From IMG/VR virus record IMGVR_UViG_3300042350_000389, positions 1 to 37,261 of that record: 37,261 nucleotides of DNA; one strand, given 5' to 3'. This document shows, one piece after another, positions 25,329-34,225 of the stretch (within the stretch, counting starts at the first letter, position 1; every line of letters starts with the position of its first letter). A program made the position numbers and the translations under genes. The notes under the pieces are model-generated. The model did not search any database. It was given only the letters and a program-made list of their open reading frames with translations, and was not told the origin of the DNA. The stretch is from a virus.

Positions 25329-28300
25329 TTATGATTTTTGCAAGCTTGGATCATTTAATGATGGTCGATTTGTACCGCCCCCACCTGCATTATCAGGCTT
25401 TTTGCCGTACCCAAGTCGTTGATTAATCTCTCTAAGTTGTTCTTGGGCAAGATTGTTATCGTCTTTGGCCGTTGTACGGCGGGCATTCCAACCTGCTTCG
25501 TAAGTTTTAATTGTTTCTTCTGCTTTTGCTCTTAGTTCTTTGCTAAGCTTAGTTTGCGCCACTGCGCGTTTAGCATTTGTATATTCCATTGAGTCTTTAG
25601 CTTCTTTAGCAATTTGGCTCTCAACATTTTCAAGAGCACGCTTGGTTTCAAGCGCTTGTCTTTGGAAGTTGTTACGCGTAGTTTCGTCTGCGCGTCTGTC
25701 AGCAGTGGCGGAGGCATTTTTAGTAGTAGCAGCTTGTGTATCGGCTGAATATTTGCTTGCTTTGGCTCGAATATTTTCAGCTTCAATCGCTCTATCATTG
25801 CCTTCACGCTGAGCTTGGAGATTGAGCAAATACTTGTTGTAGTCTTCAGCACGCCCAGCAGCCTTCTCTTTGATTGCCGTAGCCTTGTCATGCATGCCAA
25901 GCTTTTCAAGACGAGTCGCCTCGTCGATGTCGTAAATAATCTTGTCGGCTTCTTTACGAGCTTTCTTAGCTTCCTTCTCATCAGAAACAATTCCAGGTAT
26001 TGATTCTTTTAGCGCGTTCATACCAGCAACGAGCACGGGTCCAGGTGTTGTACCCCATTTAGCAAAGAACTCAGCCATACGCAGATGTTTCTGACGTTCT
26101 TGCTCATCCTTCATATTAGCGCGCTCAGCCATTTGTTGTGCGCGATACTGTTCACGGGCCGCGCTTGTGTCTACACCTAAAGCTTCACGCTCAGCTTGAA
26201 TCTCTTTTATTATGTCAGCAGTTGGCCTATTTGCTTGGGTTGTAAAAAGATCTCGCTGACGCATAGCTTCTTTTGCAATGTCAGGTGAAGGTCCGGCAGG
26301 AGCAGCGGGGGCAGGAGCAGGAGCTGCACCCATAATACTGTCCGTAGTAGGAGGCATAGCAAGGCGCTCTTTCATGCCAATCCTGGCTTCCTCATCGCCA
26401 CCTTCTTCAATAGCACTCTTTACACCGTTACCACCAGCACCTTGCTGGAATGCAATGATGCCACCACCGCGCATACCGGGTACTGCAGGAGCTTGGTACT
26501 GAACGCCCATAGCGCTTGCGCCTTGAGGCTGCTTGCTCATCTGACGCTCACGCAGGATACGTTGCGCCATTCTGCGGATGGATGGACTAGAAGATGTTTT
26601 GACTTGATTCTCCAGACCTTTCTCGTCCATGCTCTCAAGCTGCTCTTCAACTTCACCGCCCATGTCATAAGACATGATACCGCCACCCTTTGCGTATTTA
26701 AACTCTTTAGGCAAGCCGCCCGCAGCACCGCCTGGAGGTCTAGGATTAAATGCGTTATAGATAGACGCACCGGAACCAATTGCGCCAATTGCTTGAGACA
26801 GTTGATTAGGCGCAGCTTGATACTGCTGGGTTGAAGACGCTTGCATTGGCAGCCCGCGCAGCATGTTGGACATTGTGCCCAACTGCATGAGAGGATACTG
26901 CTGTGCATTGGCGTAGTCCTGCATAGCTTGATTGAGCTTCTGTTGTTCCAGAGCTTGCTGCTGCGCGCCAAATTGGTTCTGAAGGTTATAGATACCTTGT
27001 TGGCCTTGCAAACGCTGCCCACCTATTCCTGCCAACTGATTGGCTGCGCCTAATGCCGCTTGATTTGCCTGTATGCCATAGTTTGCACCAAACTGACGTG
27101 ACTGCTCAGCCGCCTGCTGACCTGCTAATCCGTACTGCGCACGTTGTTGTGCGGCAGTCATGTTTTGACCTGCGCCAAATTGACGGGACTGCTCAGCAAG
27201 CTGTTGCGCCGTCATACCAAACTGCTGGTTCGCCAGCTGTGCTTGCAAGTTTTGTCCTGCGCCCAGTTGTTGAATACCCAGTTTAGCGGCCAAGTTTTGC
27301 TGACCTGTAGTCAAACCTGACTGTTGATTAGCCAGCGCCGCCTGCATAGCTTGTTGAGCATTCATGCCCATCGCTTGGTTCCGCGCGGCTTGATTCTGAA
27401 CGTTGGCTTGCTGCTGGTTTGACAAGTTAGCCAAAGCTGTTTGCATTCCTGTTTGCGTGCCCAGCTGCTGAGTAGCCTGCTGCGAAGCAAGATTTTGCTG
27501 TCCAACTGTAAGTCCGGCTTGCTGGTTTGCCAACGCCGCTTGCATAGCTTGCTGAGCATTGAGCCCTTGTGCCTGTAATTGCGCCGCTTGATTTTGCACG
27601 TTAGCTTGTTGAGACGCGTTGAGGTTGGCCAACGAAGTCTGCAAATCTGCACCAAAACCAAGTTGTTGGGTGGCCTGTCGTGCGCCCAAGTTTTGCTGAC
27701 CAACGGTAAGCCCCGCCTGTTGATTGGCTTGTTGCGCGGCAAGGCGTGCCTGCTGCTCAGTGTTGAACTGTCCCTGCGCTTGTTGGAACGCAGACTGGAG
27801 TCCCGTAGCTTGGATGTCACCCTTTTGCTGCGCCAGATTACGAGCAGCTTCAGCATCCATAATGGCTTGGCGGCTACCACCAAATGCTCCGGCTCTAACG
27901 GCTTGCGCGTTAGATTGAGTTCTTGCAATGTCTGCTTGTCGCTGGGCTTCACGTTGCTGTATGTTGACAACATTTTGCATGTACGGCGACATGTATGCAT
28001 CAGCCGATCCAGGCTGCGCAAAAGACTGCGTTTCAACGCGCTCAGCGGGGCCCATTTGAAAGTCTTGCAGGCCTCTTGAGCTAAACCCTGATTGGGCCGC
28101 ACTCATTAATGGAGTGCCGACAGACTGCGATTGAACACGCTCCGCAGGCCCCATCTGGAATGCCTGTAGTTGGGGGTTGTACCCTGTTTGGGCCGCGCCC
28201 ATCGTAGCCGCATCGTATCCCTGCGATCGCACGTCGGCAGGTCCCTGCATCTGAAACTGCTGTAACTCTGGCGCGTATGTTTGCTGTGCGTTGAACCGAC

Positions 28301-28817
28301 CAGGCTGAAACTGGCCTGGGTCTTGAAATTGATTCCCAAAATATGAATCCTGATAGCCTGCCCTTTGCAAGTTTTGCATGGCCATCCGTGTTGCATTAGA
28401 TGCTTGGTCATACTCACCCGGAAGAGTCATTCCGGCAATCCCTCTTTGGGCTCTTCTCTGCATCGGCTGGAAACCCGCAATACCTTTACTGGGGTCATAT
28501 GAAAGCTGATTACCTTGAGCGTCGTATCTTCCGCCATACGCTTGGTAAGGCTTAAACCCAGTAATATTAAAAACGCCCGGCGTTTCTGTAACTTCACCTG
28601 TCTCCGGGTTTGTAGTACTAGTACTTGGACCCTGTGTGCCCTGAAACAACTGCCGTTGGGTCGCGCCCAACATAGTTTCAACATACGGCCTTGCGTATTC
28701 AGGAACGTTTGTATTTTGAACAGTAGATGTAGTTTGAGTTGGGCCGCCACCGCCACCACCAAAGTGGAGCGTGAATTGGTCAAAAAAGTATGACTTAAAA
28801 AACTTAAACAGATTCAT
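25329..28817 (-). CDS. Gln/Ala-rich repeat virion protein
   Basis: A 1162-residue protein. After a short hydrophobic head (FKFFKSYFFDQFTLHF) and a Gly-rich patch, residues 185-281 hold three 32-33-residue repeats with LQ-FQMGPAERV. Residues 364-530 hold two full 66-residue repeats and one partial, beginning ANQQAGLTVGQQNL. The rest of the middle is Gln/Ala/Asn-rich and predicted helical. The C-terminal third is charged coiled-coil-like (RKEADKIIYDIDEATRLEKL). Motifs GGGIM and GGGII occur near 715-780. It lies next to the giant protein in the late operon and is probably an internal or tail virion protein. AAGGAG precedes the start. Confidence 0.78.
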   Translation of the reverse strand: MNLFKFFKSYFFDQFTLHFGGGGGGPTQTTSTVQNTNVPEYARPYVETMLGATQRQLFQGTQGPSTSTTNPETGEVTETPGVFNITGFKPYQAYGGRYDAQGNQLSYDPSKGIAGFQPMQRRAQRGIAGMTLPGEYDQASNATRMAMQNLQRAGYQDSYFGNQFQDPGQFQPGRFNAQQTYAPELQQFQMQGPADVRSQGYDAATMGAAQTGYNPQLQAFQMGPAERVQSQSVGTPLMSAAQSGFSSRGLQDFQMGPAERVETQSFAQPGSADAYMSPYMQNVVNIQQREAQRQADIARTQSNAQAVRAGAFGGSRQAIMDAEAARNLAQQKGDIQATGLQSAFQQAQGQFNTEQQARLAAQQANQQAGLTVGQQNLGARQATQQLGFGADLQTSLANLNASQQANVQNQAAQLQAQGLNAQQAMQAALANQQAGLTVGQQNLASQQATQQLGTQTGMQTALANLSNQQQANVQNQAARNQAMGMNAQQAMQAALANQQSGLTTGQQNLAAKLGIQQLGAGQNLQAQLANQQFGMTAQQLAEQSRQFGAGQNMTAAQQRAQYGLAGQQAAEQSRQFGANYGIQANQAALGAANQLAGIGGQRLQGQQGIYNLQNQFGAQQQALEQQKLNQAMQDYANAQQYPLMQLGTMSNMLRGLPMQASSTQQYQAAPNQLSQAIGAIGSGASIYNAFNPRPPGGAAGGLPKEFKYAKGGGIMSYDMGGEVEEQLESMDEKGLENQVKTSSSPSIRRMAQRILRERQMSKQPQGASAMGVQYQAPAVPGMRGGGIIAFQQGAGGNGVKSAIEEGGDEEARIGMKERLAMPPTTDSIMGAAPAPAPAAPAGPSPDIAKEAMRQRDLFTTQANRPTADIIKEIQAEREALGVDTSAAREQYRAQQMAERANMKDEQERQKHLRMAEFFAKWGTTPGPVLVAGMNALKESIPGIVSDEKEAKKARKEADKIIYDIDEATRLEKLGMHDKATAIKEKAAGRAEDYNKYLLNLQAQREGNDRAIEAENIRAKASKYSADTQAATTKNASATADRRADETTRNNFQRQALETKRALENVESQIAKEAKDSMEYTNAKRAVAQTKLSKELRAKAEETIKTYEAGWNARRTTAKDDNNLAQEQLREINQRLGYGKKPDNAGGGGTNRPSLNDPSLQKS
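27234..27728 (-). repeat. 66-residue coding repeat array
   Basis: Two full and one partial unit of 198 bases inside the Gln/Ala-rich gene, each starting with codons for ANQQ(A/S)GLT. The two full units differ at a minority of residues (for example NLGARQATQQLG against NLASQQATQQLG), so they are diverged duplications. A third, degenerate copy follows. Confidence 0.8.
27975..28265 (-). repeat. 32-33-residue coding repeat array
   Basis: Three units inside the same gene, encoding LQQFQMQGPADV, LQAFQMGPAERV and LQDFQMGPAERV followed by variable tails with SQG, SQS and TQS. The unit length is about 97 bases. Confidence 0.75.
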
Positions 28818-29280
28818 CTAAATGCTCCTTACGATACTCTTCATACCGCTCATTAACAATTGTCTTCCAGATTTCAGGCAATATTTCCATAGCTTTTTTA
28901 TAGCCTACGCAAGACTGCACCATAAAAACAACTATGTGTCCCACCGCAAATCTAAGGTTATGGGCAATTTCTAGCCCGTGCTCATCTTTATCTTGTTCAA
29001 ATTTATTGGCGACTTCAAAAGCAGCTACCGCTGTCATAAACATCGGTGTAATGTCAACACGGATACTCTGATAGAACGGGTTAATTGGTATGTAAACAAG
29101 AGCGGTTAAGAAAGCGTTGTTTATTTCTTGCTGGCTAACATCTCTGTCTTTGTCTATGAGATCATCCCAAATCTGCATCAAATCCACAAGAGAGAAAAAT
29201 AAATTTAAAGCGTCTTTATTACCGCCAAACCATTCTAGGCTAGCTTTCTCTATGTCTATGTGAGTAGCTTTAAAACTCAT
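28804..29280 (-). CDS. hypothetical helical protein with DDLIDKD motif
   Basis: A 158-residue, nearly all-helical protein. It contains QIWDDLIDKDRDVSQQE near residues 36-52, an Asp cluster reminiscent of the metal-binding DDxxD of isoprenoid synthases, and two hydrophobic helices (FMTAVAAFEVA and FAVGHIVVFMVQSCVG). The size is far below known isoprenoid synthases, and a second Asp motif is absent, so I do not assign that function. It overlaps the repeat protein gene by 14 bases and the Gly/Ala-rich gene by ATGA, so it belongs to the virion operon. Confidence 0.72.
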   Translation of the reverse strand: MSFKATHIDIEKASLEWFGGNKDALNLFFSLVDLMQIWDDLIDKDRDVSQQEINNAFLTALVYIPINPFYQSIRVDITPMFMTAVAAFEVANKFEQDKDEHGLEIAHNLRFAVGHIVVFMVQSCVGYKKAMEILPEIWKTIVNERYEEYRKEHLDESV

Positions 29281-31253
29281 GCGGATTTCTTCTTAGGTAG
29301 ATACTTTGCAGCTACGATTTGTTTGCCTTGCTTCTTGTTGCCAGTACGCGCACTGCGCACCTTGTCCATCATGGCATGAAGTTGTTTAGCGCCAGCTTCT
29401 GTAGAGCCGTTGCCAAGATGTGATACCACATCAGCAGGGATGACAAACTCACCGTCAGCAAGTCTAGCAGGTTGGCGTCCGTTAATAGTTGCAGGAATGT
29501 TGTCCGACATACCGTCACCAGGGCCCTTGAGCAGTCGTGGGTTTCCACCAGCAGCGTATCCACCTAGACTAGTAATACCGCCTTGGGCAAACCCCATATA
29601 TTGGCCGCCTTGGCCCATGCCACCATGGAGCCTAGTATCTATCGGATTAAATTCTGGTGGCCTTGCAAAATACTGCTCATAGAATTGGCCACCGTTAGCG
29701 TACTGATCGTTAAAGTCCCTAACGCCTTGATTTGCCGCAATTCTTGGATTATCACGCTCGGGGCGGTATTGCGCATCCTGAAGCATGTTGCTACGGCCCC
29801 TAATTACGTCTTGGTAATTTTGCACGGCTGGCACTACCATATCATTCATCCGTGGCGTCTGGCCCGCACCAAATAATCCAGAAATTCCCTGCATTAATCC
29901 TCCAAAACCACCTTGAGACTGGCCACTACCGCCAAAGCCGCCGCTAAACCCACCACCAAATCCACCACCAAATCCACCGCCGCCAGTATTAGGGTTAACG
30001 TTACCACCGCCAGCAGGAGTGTAGCCATCAAAACCGCCACCGCCACCGCCGCCACCGTCACCACCTAGGTTAAGTGGGATTTGTAGATTTAAATTACCGT
30101 CTCCAGTAATACCGCCGCTAGCATAAGACTGCATGATGCCGCCACGCGCAGCTTCTACATCGTCGCTGCCTTGTTTTCTAGGCTTAACAGAAGCCATCTG
30201 CAACTGACCCATAGGCGTAGGACGTTTAGCGGCAGGGGGAGAAACATAAGCGCGTTGATTAACTTTAGCTTGACGGATCTGCGCAGCAGTCAACGCATCT
30301 TGATAGCGAGTATCAGGATCTTGGTCGTAGTAGATACCAACGTCAGCAGACCTTGCGGGAGCGGCTTGTGGTTTTCCGTCTAGCATCTTCTGATACTGCG
30401 CAATAGAGTCGGAAAGACTACCGCCTTTTGCATATCCTGGTACGTCATTAGTTTCAGGATAGCCTACTGGGATAGTGTAAGGATCAGCGCCCATAATCCC
30501 GCCGCCAGTTGCATATTGTCTAGGCGTGTATTGGAAATCGGCAGGGTTAGCGCCACCCGGTTTAAAGTCTGGCGACAAACGATATCTACTTAGTGGGCCG
30601 TCGTACTTCTCGTCATTAAACGTTGCACCGGAAGGATTCATAAGACCTAAAGCACTAGCGCCCATATACGCGCCGGTCATTGCAGTGAACGGATGTTCTT
30701 TTGCAAACTTAACAGCTTTATCCATACCAACTTCAAGCGCAGAAGGAGGTGGGGCTGTATATGTAGTAGCAGGGGGCGTATATAGAGCGTTAGATGGCGG
30801 CGTATAAGCGCCAGGCATATCAATCCCCATAGGAAGTTGGTTGCCTGCTTGTTGCGCACCAACATTTTGAAGACTCTCAAGTCCAGCGGTTGGGTTTGTC
30901 GAGGCAACTTGGACTGAAGGTCCTTGGCTCATGTTCTGTATATTTTGGAGCTGTTGGTCAAACCCTGGAGGAAGACCTGACTGCATAGCGGCGGCTTGAA
31001 CGTCCGCTGCTGTACTAAGGGGTGCGTTTGCGGTAGCACCACCAACTTCCATAATGCCTGCTTGAGCACCTTGTTGAGCGGCTGTTTGCGCAGCGGTAGT
31101 AGCGGCAGCTTGTTGAGCAGCGCTAGCGGCGGCGGCTTCGGCGGCAGCGGCAGCGGCGGCTTCGGCGGCAGCAACTTCAGCGGCTGTAACAGCGGCAGCT
31201 TCGACAGCGAGCATCTCAGGGGCGGCTATAGCAAAAGCAGCAAGGAACGGCAT
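29277..31253 (-). CDS. Gly/Ala-rich virion protein with GGI motifs
   Basis: A 658-residue protein. Residues 5-75 are almost pure Ala/Glu/Thr/Gln. The middle has YATGGGIMGAD, GGIMQSYASGGI and a Gly-rich tract near 390-450. The C-terminal part (about 578-640) holds GDGMSDNIPA, ARLADGEFVIPADVV and GNGSTEAGAKQL, a segment common in phage tape-measure-like and internal virion proteins. The GGGIM motif is shared with the repeat protein. Probably a tail or ejection component; exact role unknown. AAGGAG precedes the start, and the stop is coupled to the next gene by ATGA. Confidence 0.75.
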   Translation of the reverse strand: MPFLAAFAIAAPEMLAVEAAAVTAAEVAAAEAAAAAAAEAAAASAAQQAAATTAAQTAAQQGAQAGIMEVGGATANAPLSTAADVQAAAMQSGLPPGFDQQLQNIQNMSQGPSVQVASTNPTAGLESLQNVGAQQAGNQLPMGIDMPGAYTPPSNALYTPPATTYTAPPPSALEVGMDKAVKFAKEHPFTAMTGAYMGASALGLMNPSGATFNDEKYDGPLSRYRLSPDFKPGGANPADFQYTPRQYATGGGIMGADPYTIPVGYPETNDVPGYAKGGSLSDSIAQYQKMLDGKPQAAPARSADVGIYYDQDPDTRYQDALTAAQIRQAKVNQRAYVSPPAAKRPTPMGQLQMASVKPRKQGSDDVEAARGGIMQSYASGGITGDGNLNLQIPLNLGGDGGGGGGGGFDGYTPAGGGNVNPNTGGGGFGGGFGGGFSGGFGGSGQSQGGFGGLMQGISGLFGAGQTPRMNDMVVPAVQNYQDVIRGRSNMLQDAQYRPERDNPRIAANQGVRDFNDQYANGGQFYEQYFARPPEFNPIDTRLHGGMGQGGQYMGFAQGGITSLGGYAAGGNPRLLKGPGDGMSDNIPATINGRQPARLADGEFVIPADVVSHLGNGSTEAGAKQLHAMMDKVRSARTGNKKQGKQIVAAKYLPKKKSA

Positions 31254-31254
31254 A

Positions 31255-31605
31255 TTAAAACTCCTTAATTTCTGGCGACTCTAGTCCTGTGCCGCGAAGG
31301 TTATGTAAACAGCACAGCACCACATCATCAGTTAGCGCCATGAACGCATGCTTCTTGCCCGCAGGGATTGTAATAACAGCGGGGGCATCAAAGCGCCCCA
31401 TAGTCTCGCCGTTTTGCCAAGCTTCTACAGCGCCATGCGAAATCAACGTTACGTGGTCATGAGTGTGAACATGCTGAGATAAAACAGTCTTAGACTTTGG
31501 AATCGTATAGGAACGAACCCAGATGTCGTCAACCTCAACAAACTCAACATAGTCAAGATTAACTTTTTTGTAATTAGGGTTAACACTAATTTCGTCAATA
31601 TTCAT
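31255..31605 (-). CDS. cupin-fold protein
   Basis: A 116-residue single-domain cupin. Motif 1 is visible as HVHTHDH at residues 45-51 with following SHG and Glu61; motif 2 as IPAGKKHAF with His86. These residues usually bind a metal. Small cupins are found in some phage late operons, but their substrate is not known; they could be enzymes, sugar-binding or virion decoration proteins. It sits between the beta-rich tail protein and the Gly/Ala-rich protein, with one base of gap and an ATGA overlap, so it is co-expressed with structural genes. Confidence 0.85.
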   Translation of the reverse strand: MNIDEISVNPNYKKVNLDYVEFVEVDDIWVRSYTIPKSKTVLSQHVHTHDHVTLISHGAVEAWQNGETMGRFDAPAVITIPAGKKHAFMALTDDVVLCCLHNLRGTGLESPEIKEF

Positions 31606-31913
31606 ACTTTTACTTTCAGTACGTTTCCGGCGGTAGTGTCATAGTAAACATCCCCTACTCGAAGGTTAGCGTAGTCAGCTTGAGTTGGTAAACTAATCAC
31701 ATAGGTATTTGGCGTAGTGGGGTCAGGTTGAGAAAAACTTAGACCTGCTGTTATTTTAGTGCCATTACGCTGTGTTGCGCCAGAGATTGGCCCTGGATTA
31801 TCTAACTGATTGAAATACAAAAACATCACCCGCAGGAGTTGCTCCATGTAGGCTTGTGTGTACTCTTTTGGCGGGTTAGGTAAGCGTGGAGCTACAACGT
31901 TTGCTTGTGCCAT
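31602..31913 (-). CDS. hypothetical virion-region protein
   Basis: A 103-residue protein (MAQANVVAPRLPNPPKEYTQ onward). The first half is helical (AYMEQLLRVMFLYFNQLDN) and the second is beta-rich, with ADYANLRVGDVYYDT, a pattern common in phage baseplate or head-tail connecting proteins. AAGGGG precedes the ATG, which shares a base with the stop of the upstream gene; its own end overlaps the cupin by ATGA. No precise role can be read. Confidence 0.7.
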   Translation of the reverse strand: MAQANVVAPRLPNPPKEYTQAYMEQLLRVMFLYFNQLDNPGPISGATQRNGTKITAGLSFSQPDPTTPNTYVISLPTQADYANLRVGDVYYDTTAGNVLKVKV

Positions 31914-33778
31914 TAACCACCCCTTCGGCCATCAGGCCTAATGTCTATACGAGGAGCACCCAACTGCCACGTTACGCCAAGCGCAGTAGAGTCAATTTTA
32001 AACGCCATCTGGCGACCGCGCACACGGGTATTGATCTGCCCAGTAAACTCTTCTACCGGAATGACCGCTGTGCGTGTTACTACGCCGTTACTACTGCCCG
32101 CAACCGATGCTGGGTTGTTATATCCAGAGCCTGAGTTTTGCAAAGGCTGCAAGTACATCGTAGCCTGTGGGCTTGCGGCTGTGGAGCCACGGAACGTAAT
32201 GTCTGGCAGGATACGCCAGACAAAGCCAAAGTTGTGGCCGTCACCAATATCAAACTGCGAAGAACTAATGTATGCCTCAATTGGCAAAGCAGTGCCAGTA
32301 GCGTTGTCGTCTACGCCTTGTTCATGGTTTACCACGTTGTAGTTGTACGTAGCAGCAAGTGGGTAGTTACGAAGACCTGAGTCAAGCCAAGCCGTACGCG
32401 CCATCATGCCGTAGTACCAGATGTCTTCTTCGTAGTTGTACACAACGTACTTGTCTATAGTATTTGAATTACTAGAACAGTAAAACCACCAGACTTCATT
32501 AAAACCTTCGTTGGCGCTTGCAAACACCTGCTCATACTGAGCCGCATTGATGTCGCTAAAAATGTACTGCCGCAGATCACAGCGCATGGTTTGTGTGCGA
32601 CCATCGTATTTGTAAAACTTATCTACACCCATCCAGTATGCGACACCCGAGGCAATCGCGGCAGCGTTGGGGCCTACGATAGACACACTGTCTGCAAGAA
32701 GCTGTGAACTCCACACGTATGGAGGGCCAAGGTATTGGAGCGAATATAAAGAAGAGTCTGTCCAAACCAATATCTCTTGACGAGACTGCAAGGCTGTCAC
32801 AATGCGTGAGCCGTGTGAGAGGCGAATACTACCTGCTTGGTTGGTAATTGAGGGCGTCCACTGCACAGCATCTTCTTGGTCAGACCAACGAATTAGCATC
32901 GGGTCAAGAATCGTGTCGCCAATTTCGTTTGTGCCAAAGACAAGTACAAATCGGCTGGTGTCTGAGACCAGCAAGAAGTTTTGGTGTAGCGGTACATCAG
33001 ATGCACCAGCAAGAGAAGAAAGCAGCACGCCACGGGTTGTCAAACTAGTAGCCGCGTCCCAGTAGTAAATCTCTTCACCGCGAGGGCCAAAGATCAAGTT
33101 TTGACCAAAGTTGCTTTGGTTCCAGATACGCAACGCATCCACAGATGTAGAGCCAAGGCCCCATGTACCTGAACCCCAAGAGCCTGCGCCCCAACCCACT
33201 AAAGGCACCGCATACTCAGGGCCGGGATTGACTTGGTATGCAGCCACAACAGCCGCGCCCCCGCCCGTAGCGGTAGAAGAAGCCGCAGAAGACGCTGTGA
33301 TGTTGTAGGTGGTTGTGGACGCACCAATAGTAGAGAGTTGATATTCACCGTTAAGGGTCAAGCCGCCCACTGCAGTAGCGCCACTGAAAGTCACAAAAGC
33401 GCCGTTGGCAAACCCTCCCGTAGCATCTGTTACAACTACTGTGGTTGAGCCTGATGTGGTAGAAAATGGGTTGTTGCCAAGCGTTGCTGGGGCTTTACGC
33501 AAGGGGGTGATGTCGTTGTACACCCCGCCATTCTCGATGTAAAACTTAAGGTGTGTGCCTACGCCCAAAAGGTTCTGGCTACCAAGCGTTACCCAATTCC
33601 ACAAAGACCGGCAAACCCCTTGGAATATTGTTGCAGAAATACGAACCCATCCGCCAATCTTTTCTGGCGTGCCTTGACGGAACCGAACTTTGTCACAATC
33701 ATACCAACCACCTTCGGTGGTATATCTAGTATTCTCCCGGTTGACGCCCGGCTTAAACAGTATTTTTTGTAGTGGCAT
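31913..33778 (-). CDS. beta-rich tail protein, nozzle-like
   Basis: A 621-residue protein starting MPLQKILFKPGVNRENTRYT, an N-terminus shared by many phage tail proteins. WYDCDKVRFRQGTPEKIGGW follows. Residues 100-178 form a Ser/Thr/Gly-rich, Ig-like insert. The remainder is repeated beta segments with Trp and Tyr (LIRWSDQEDAVQW, WWFYCSSNSN), suggesting a beta-propeller as in the T7 gp12 nozzle. No enzyme motif is seen. AAAGG precedes the ATG. Located directly downstream of the holin in the late operon. Role as nozzle or tail hub is inferred. Confidence 0.72.
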   Translation of the reverse strand: MPLQKILFKPGVNRENTRYTTEGGWYDCDKVRFRQGTPEKIGGWVRISATIFQGVCRSLWNWVTLGSQNLLGVGTHLKFYIENGGVYNDITPLRKAPATLGNNPFSTTSGSTTVVVTDATGGFANGAFVTFSGATAVGGLTLNGEYQLSTIGASTTTYNITASSAASSTATGGGAAVVAAYQVNPGPEYAVPLVGWGAGSWGSGTWGLGSTSVDALRIWNQSNFGQNLIFGPRGEEIYYWDAATSLTTRGVLLSSLAGASDVPLHQNFLLVSDTSRFVLVFGTNEIGDTILDPMLIRWSDQEDAVQWTPSITNQAGSIRLSHGSRIVTALQSRQEILVWTDSSLYSLQYLGPPYVWSSQLLADSVSIVGPNAAAIASGVAYWMGVDKFYKYDGRTQTMRCDLRQYIFSDINAAQYEQVFASANEGFNEVWWFYCSSNSNTIDKYVVYNYEEDIWYYGMMARTAWLDSGLRNYPLAATYNYNVVNHEQGVDDNATGTALPIEAYISSSQFDIGDGHNFGFVWRILPDITFRGSTAASPQATMYLQPLQNSGSGYNNPASVAGSSNGVVTRTAVIPVEEFTGQINTRVRGRQMAFKIDSTALGVTWQLGAPRIDIRPDGRRGG

Positions 33779-33787
33779 GGGCTACCT

Positions 33788-34225
33788 TTATTTACTGGCA
33801 ACGCCTTTGGTCTTCTCAAAAGAACGCATACCGGCAATGCCCAAGATGCCTGATAATATCACCCAAAGTTGGTCTGCGTCTAGTACCGGCGGGGGTTCCA
33901 TACCAACAGGAACCCAACCCATGGCTTGTAGGTATTTCCATGCCCACTGGAACAGTGGATACAGCAGGAACTGATACCCCATAGCCGCCACACCAATCCA
34001 CCCAATCGCTGGCCTCCAGCCTGAAACAAACACACTGGATGATGCCGCTTCGATCTTGTTGACCTCAATCTGCGCTAGGTCAGTAGCTTGGTCAATGCGT
34101 TTTTCTTCAAGATCAAGCTTACGCTGCTCAACCTCCATCTGCATCTTTTCTTTGTCGGTTGTAATAAGGTCACCCGCAACCTTGCCGACAGCTTCAATAA
34201 TTGATCCAACGCCAAGCAAACTCAT
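33788..34225 (-). CDS. holin, GTA 3TM type
   Basis: A 145-residue protein of the GTA_holin_3TM kind. A charged coiled-coil region (about 24-58) is followed by SGWRPAIGWIGVAAMGYQFL (68-87), the family hallmark, further hydrophobic residues to about 104, and a last segment ADQLWVILSGILGIAGM (117-133). Holins make lesions in the inner membrane so that the endolysin can reach the wall. The start at 34225 overlaps the lysozyme stop by ATGA and has AAAGG upstream; an earlier in-frame ATG at 34294 lies inside the lysozyme gene. Confidence 0.88.
   Translation of the reverse strand: MSLLGVGSIIEAVGKVAGDLITTDKEKMQMEVEQRKLDLEEKRIDQATDLAQIEVNKIEAASSSVFVSGWRPAIGWIGVAAMGYQFLLYPLFQWAWKYLQAMGWVPVGMEPPPVLDADQLWVILSGILGIAGMRSFEKTKGVASK

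Noticed and set aside
26442-27286. + strand frames opposite the repeat gene
   Set aside because: Shadow frames opposite a well-supported long gene in a fully - strand late operon.
27362-28102. 246-codon - strand frame and a 166-codon + strand frame in the repeat region
   Set aside because: Both arise because the Gln/Ala-rich repeats avoid stops in other frames; composition is Arg/Leu/Ser/Lys-rich and no ribosome site fits.
28804-29280. Isoprenoid or terpene synthase annotation
   Set aside because: Only one Asp motif, too short, and no second metal-binding motif.
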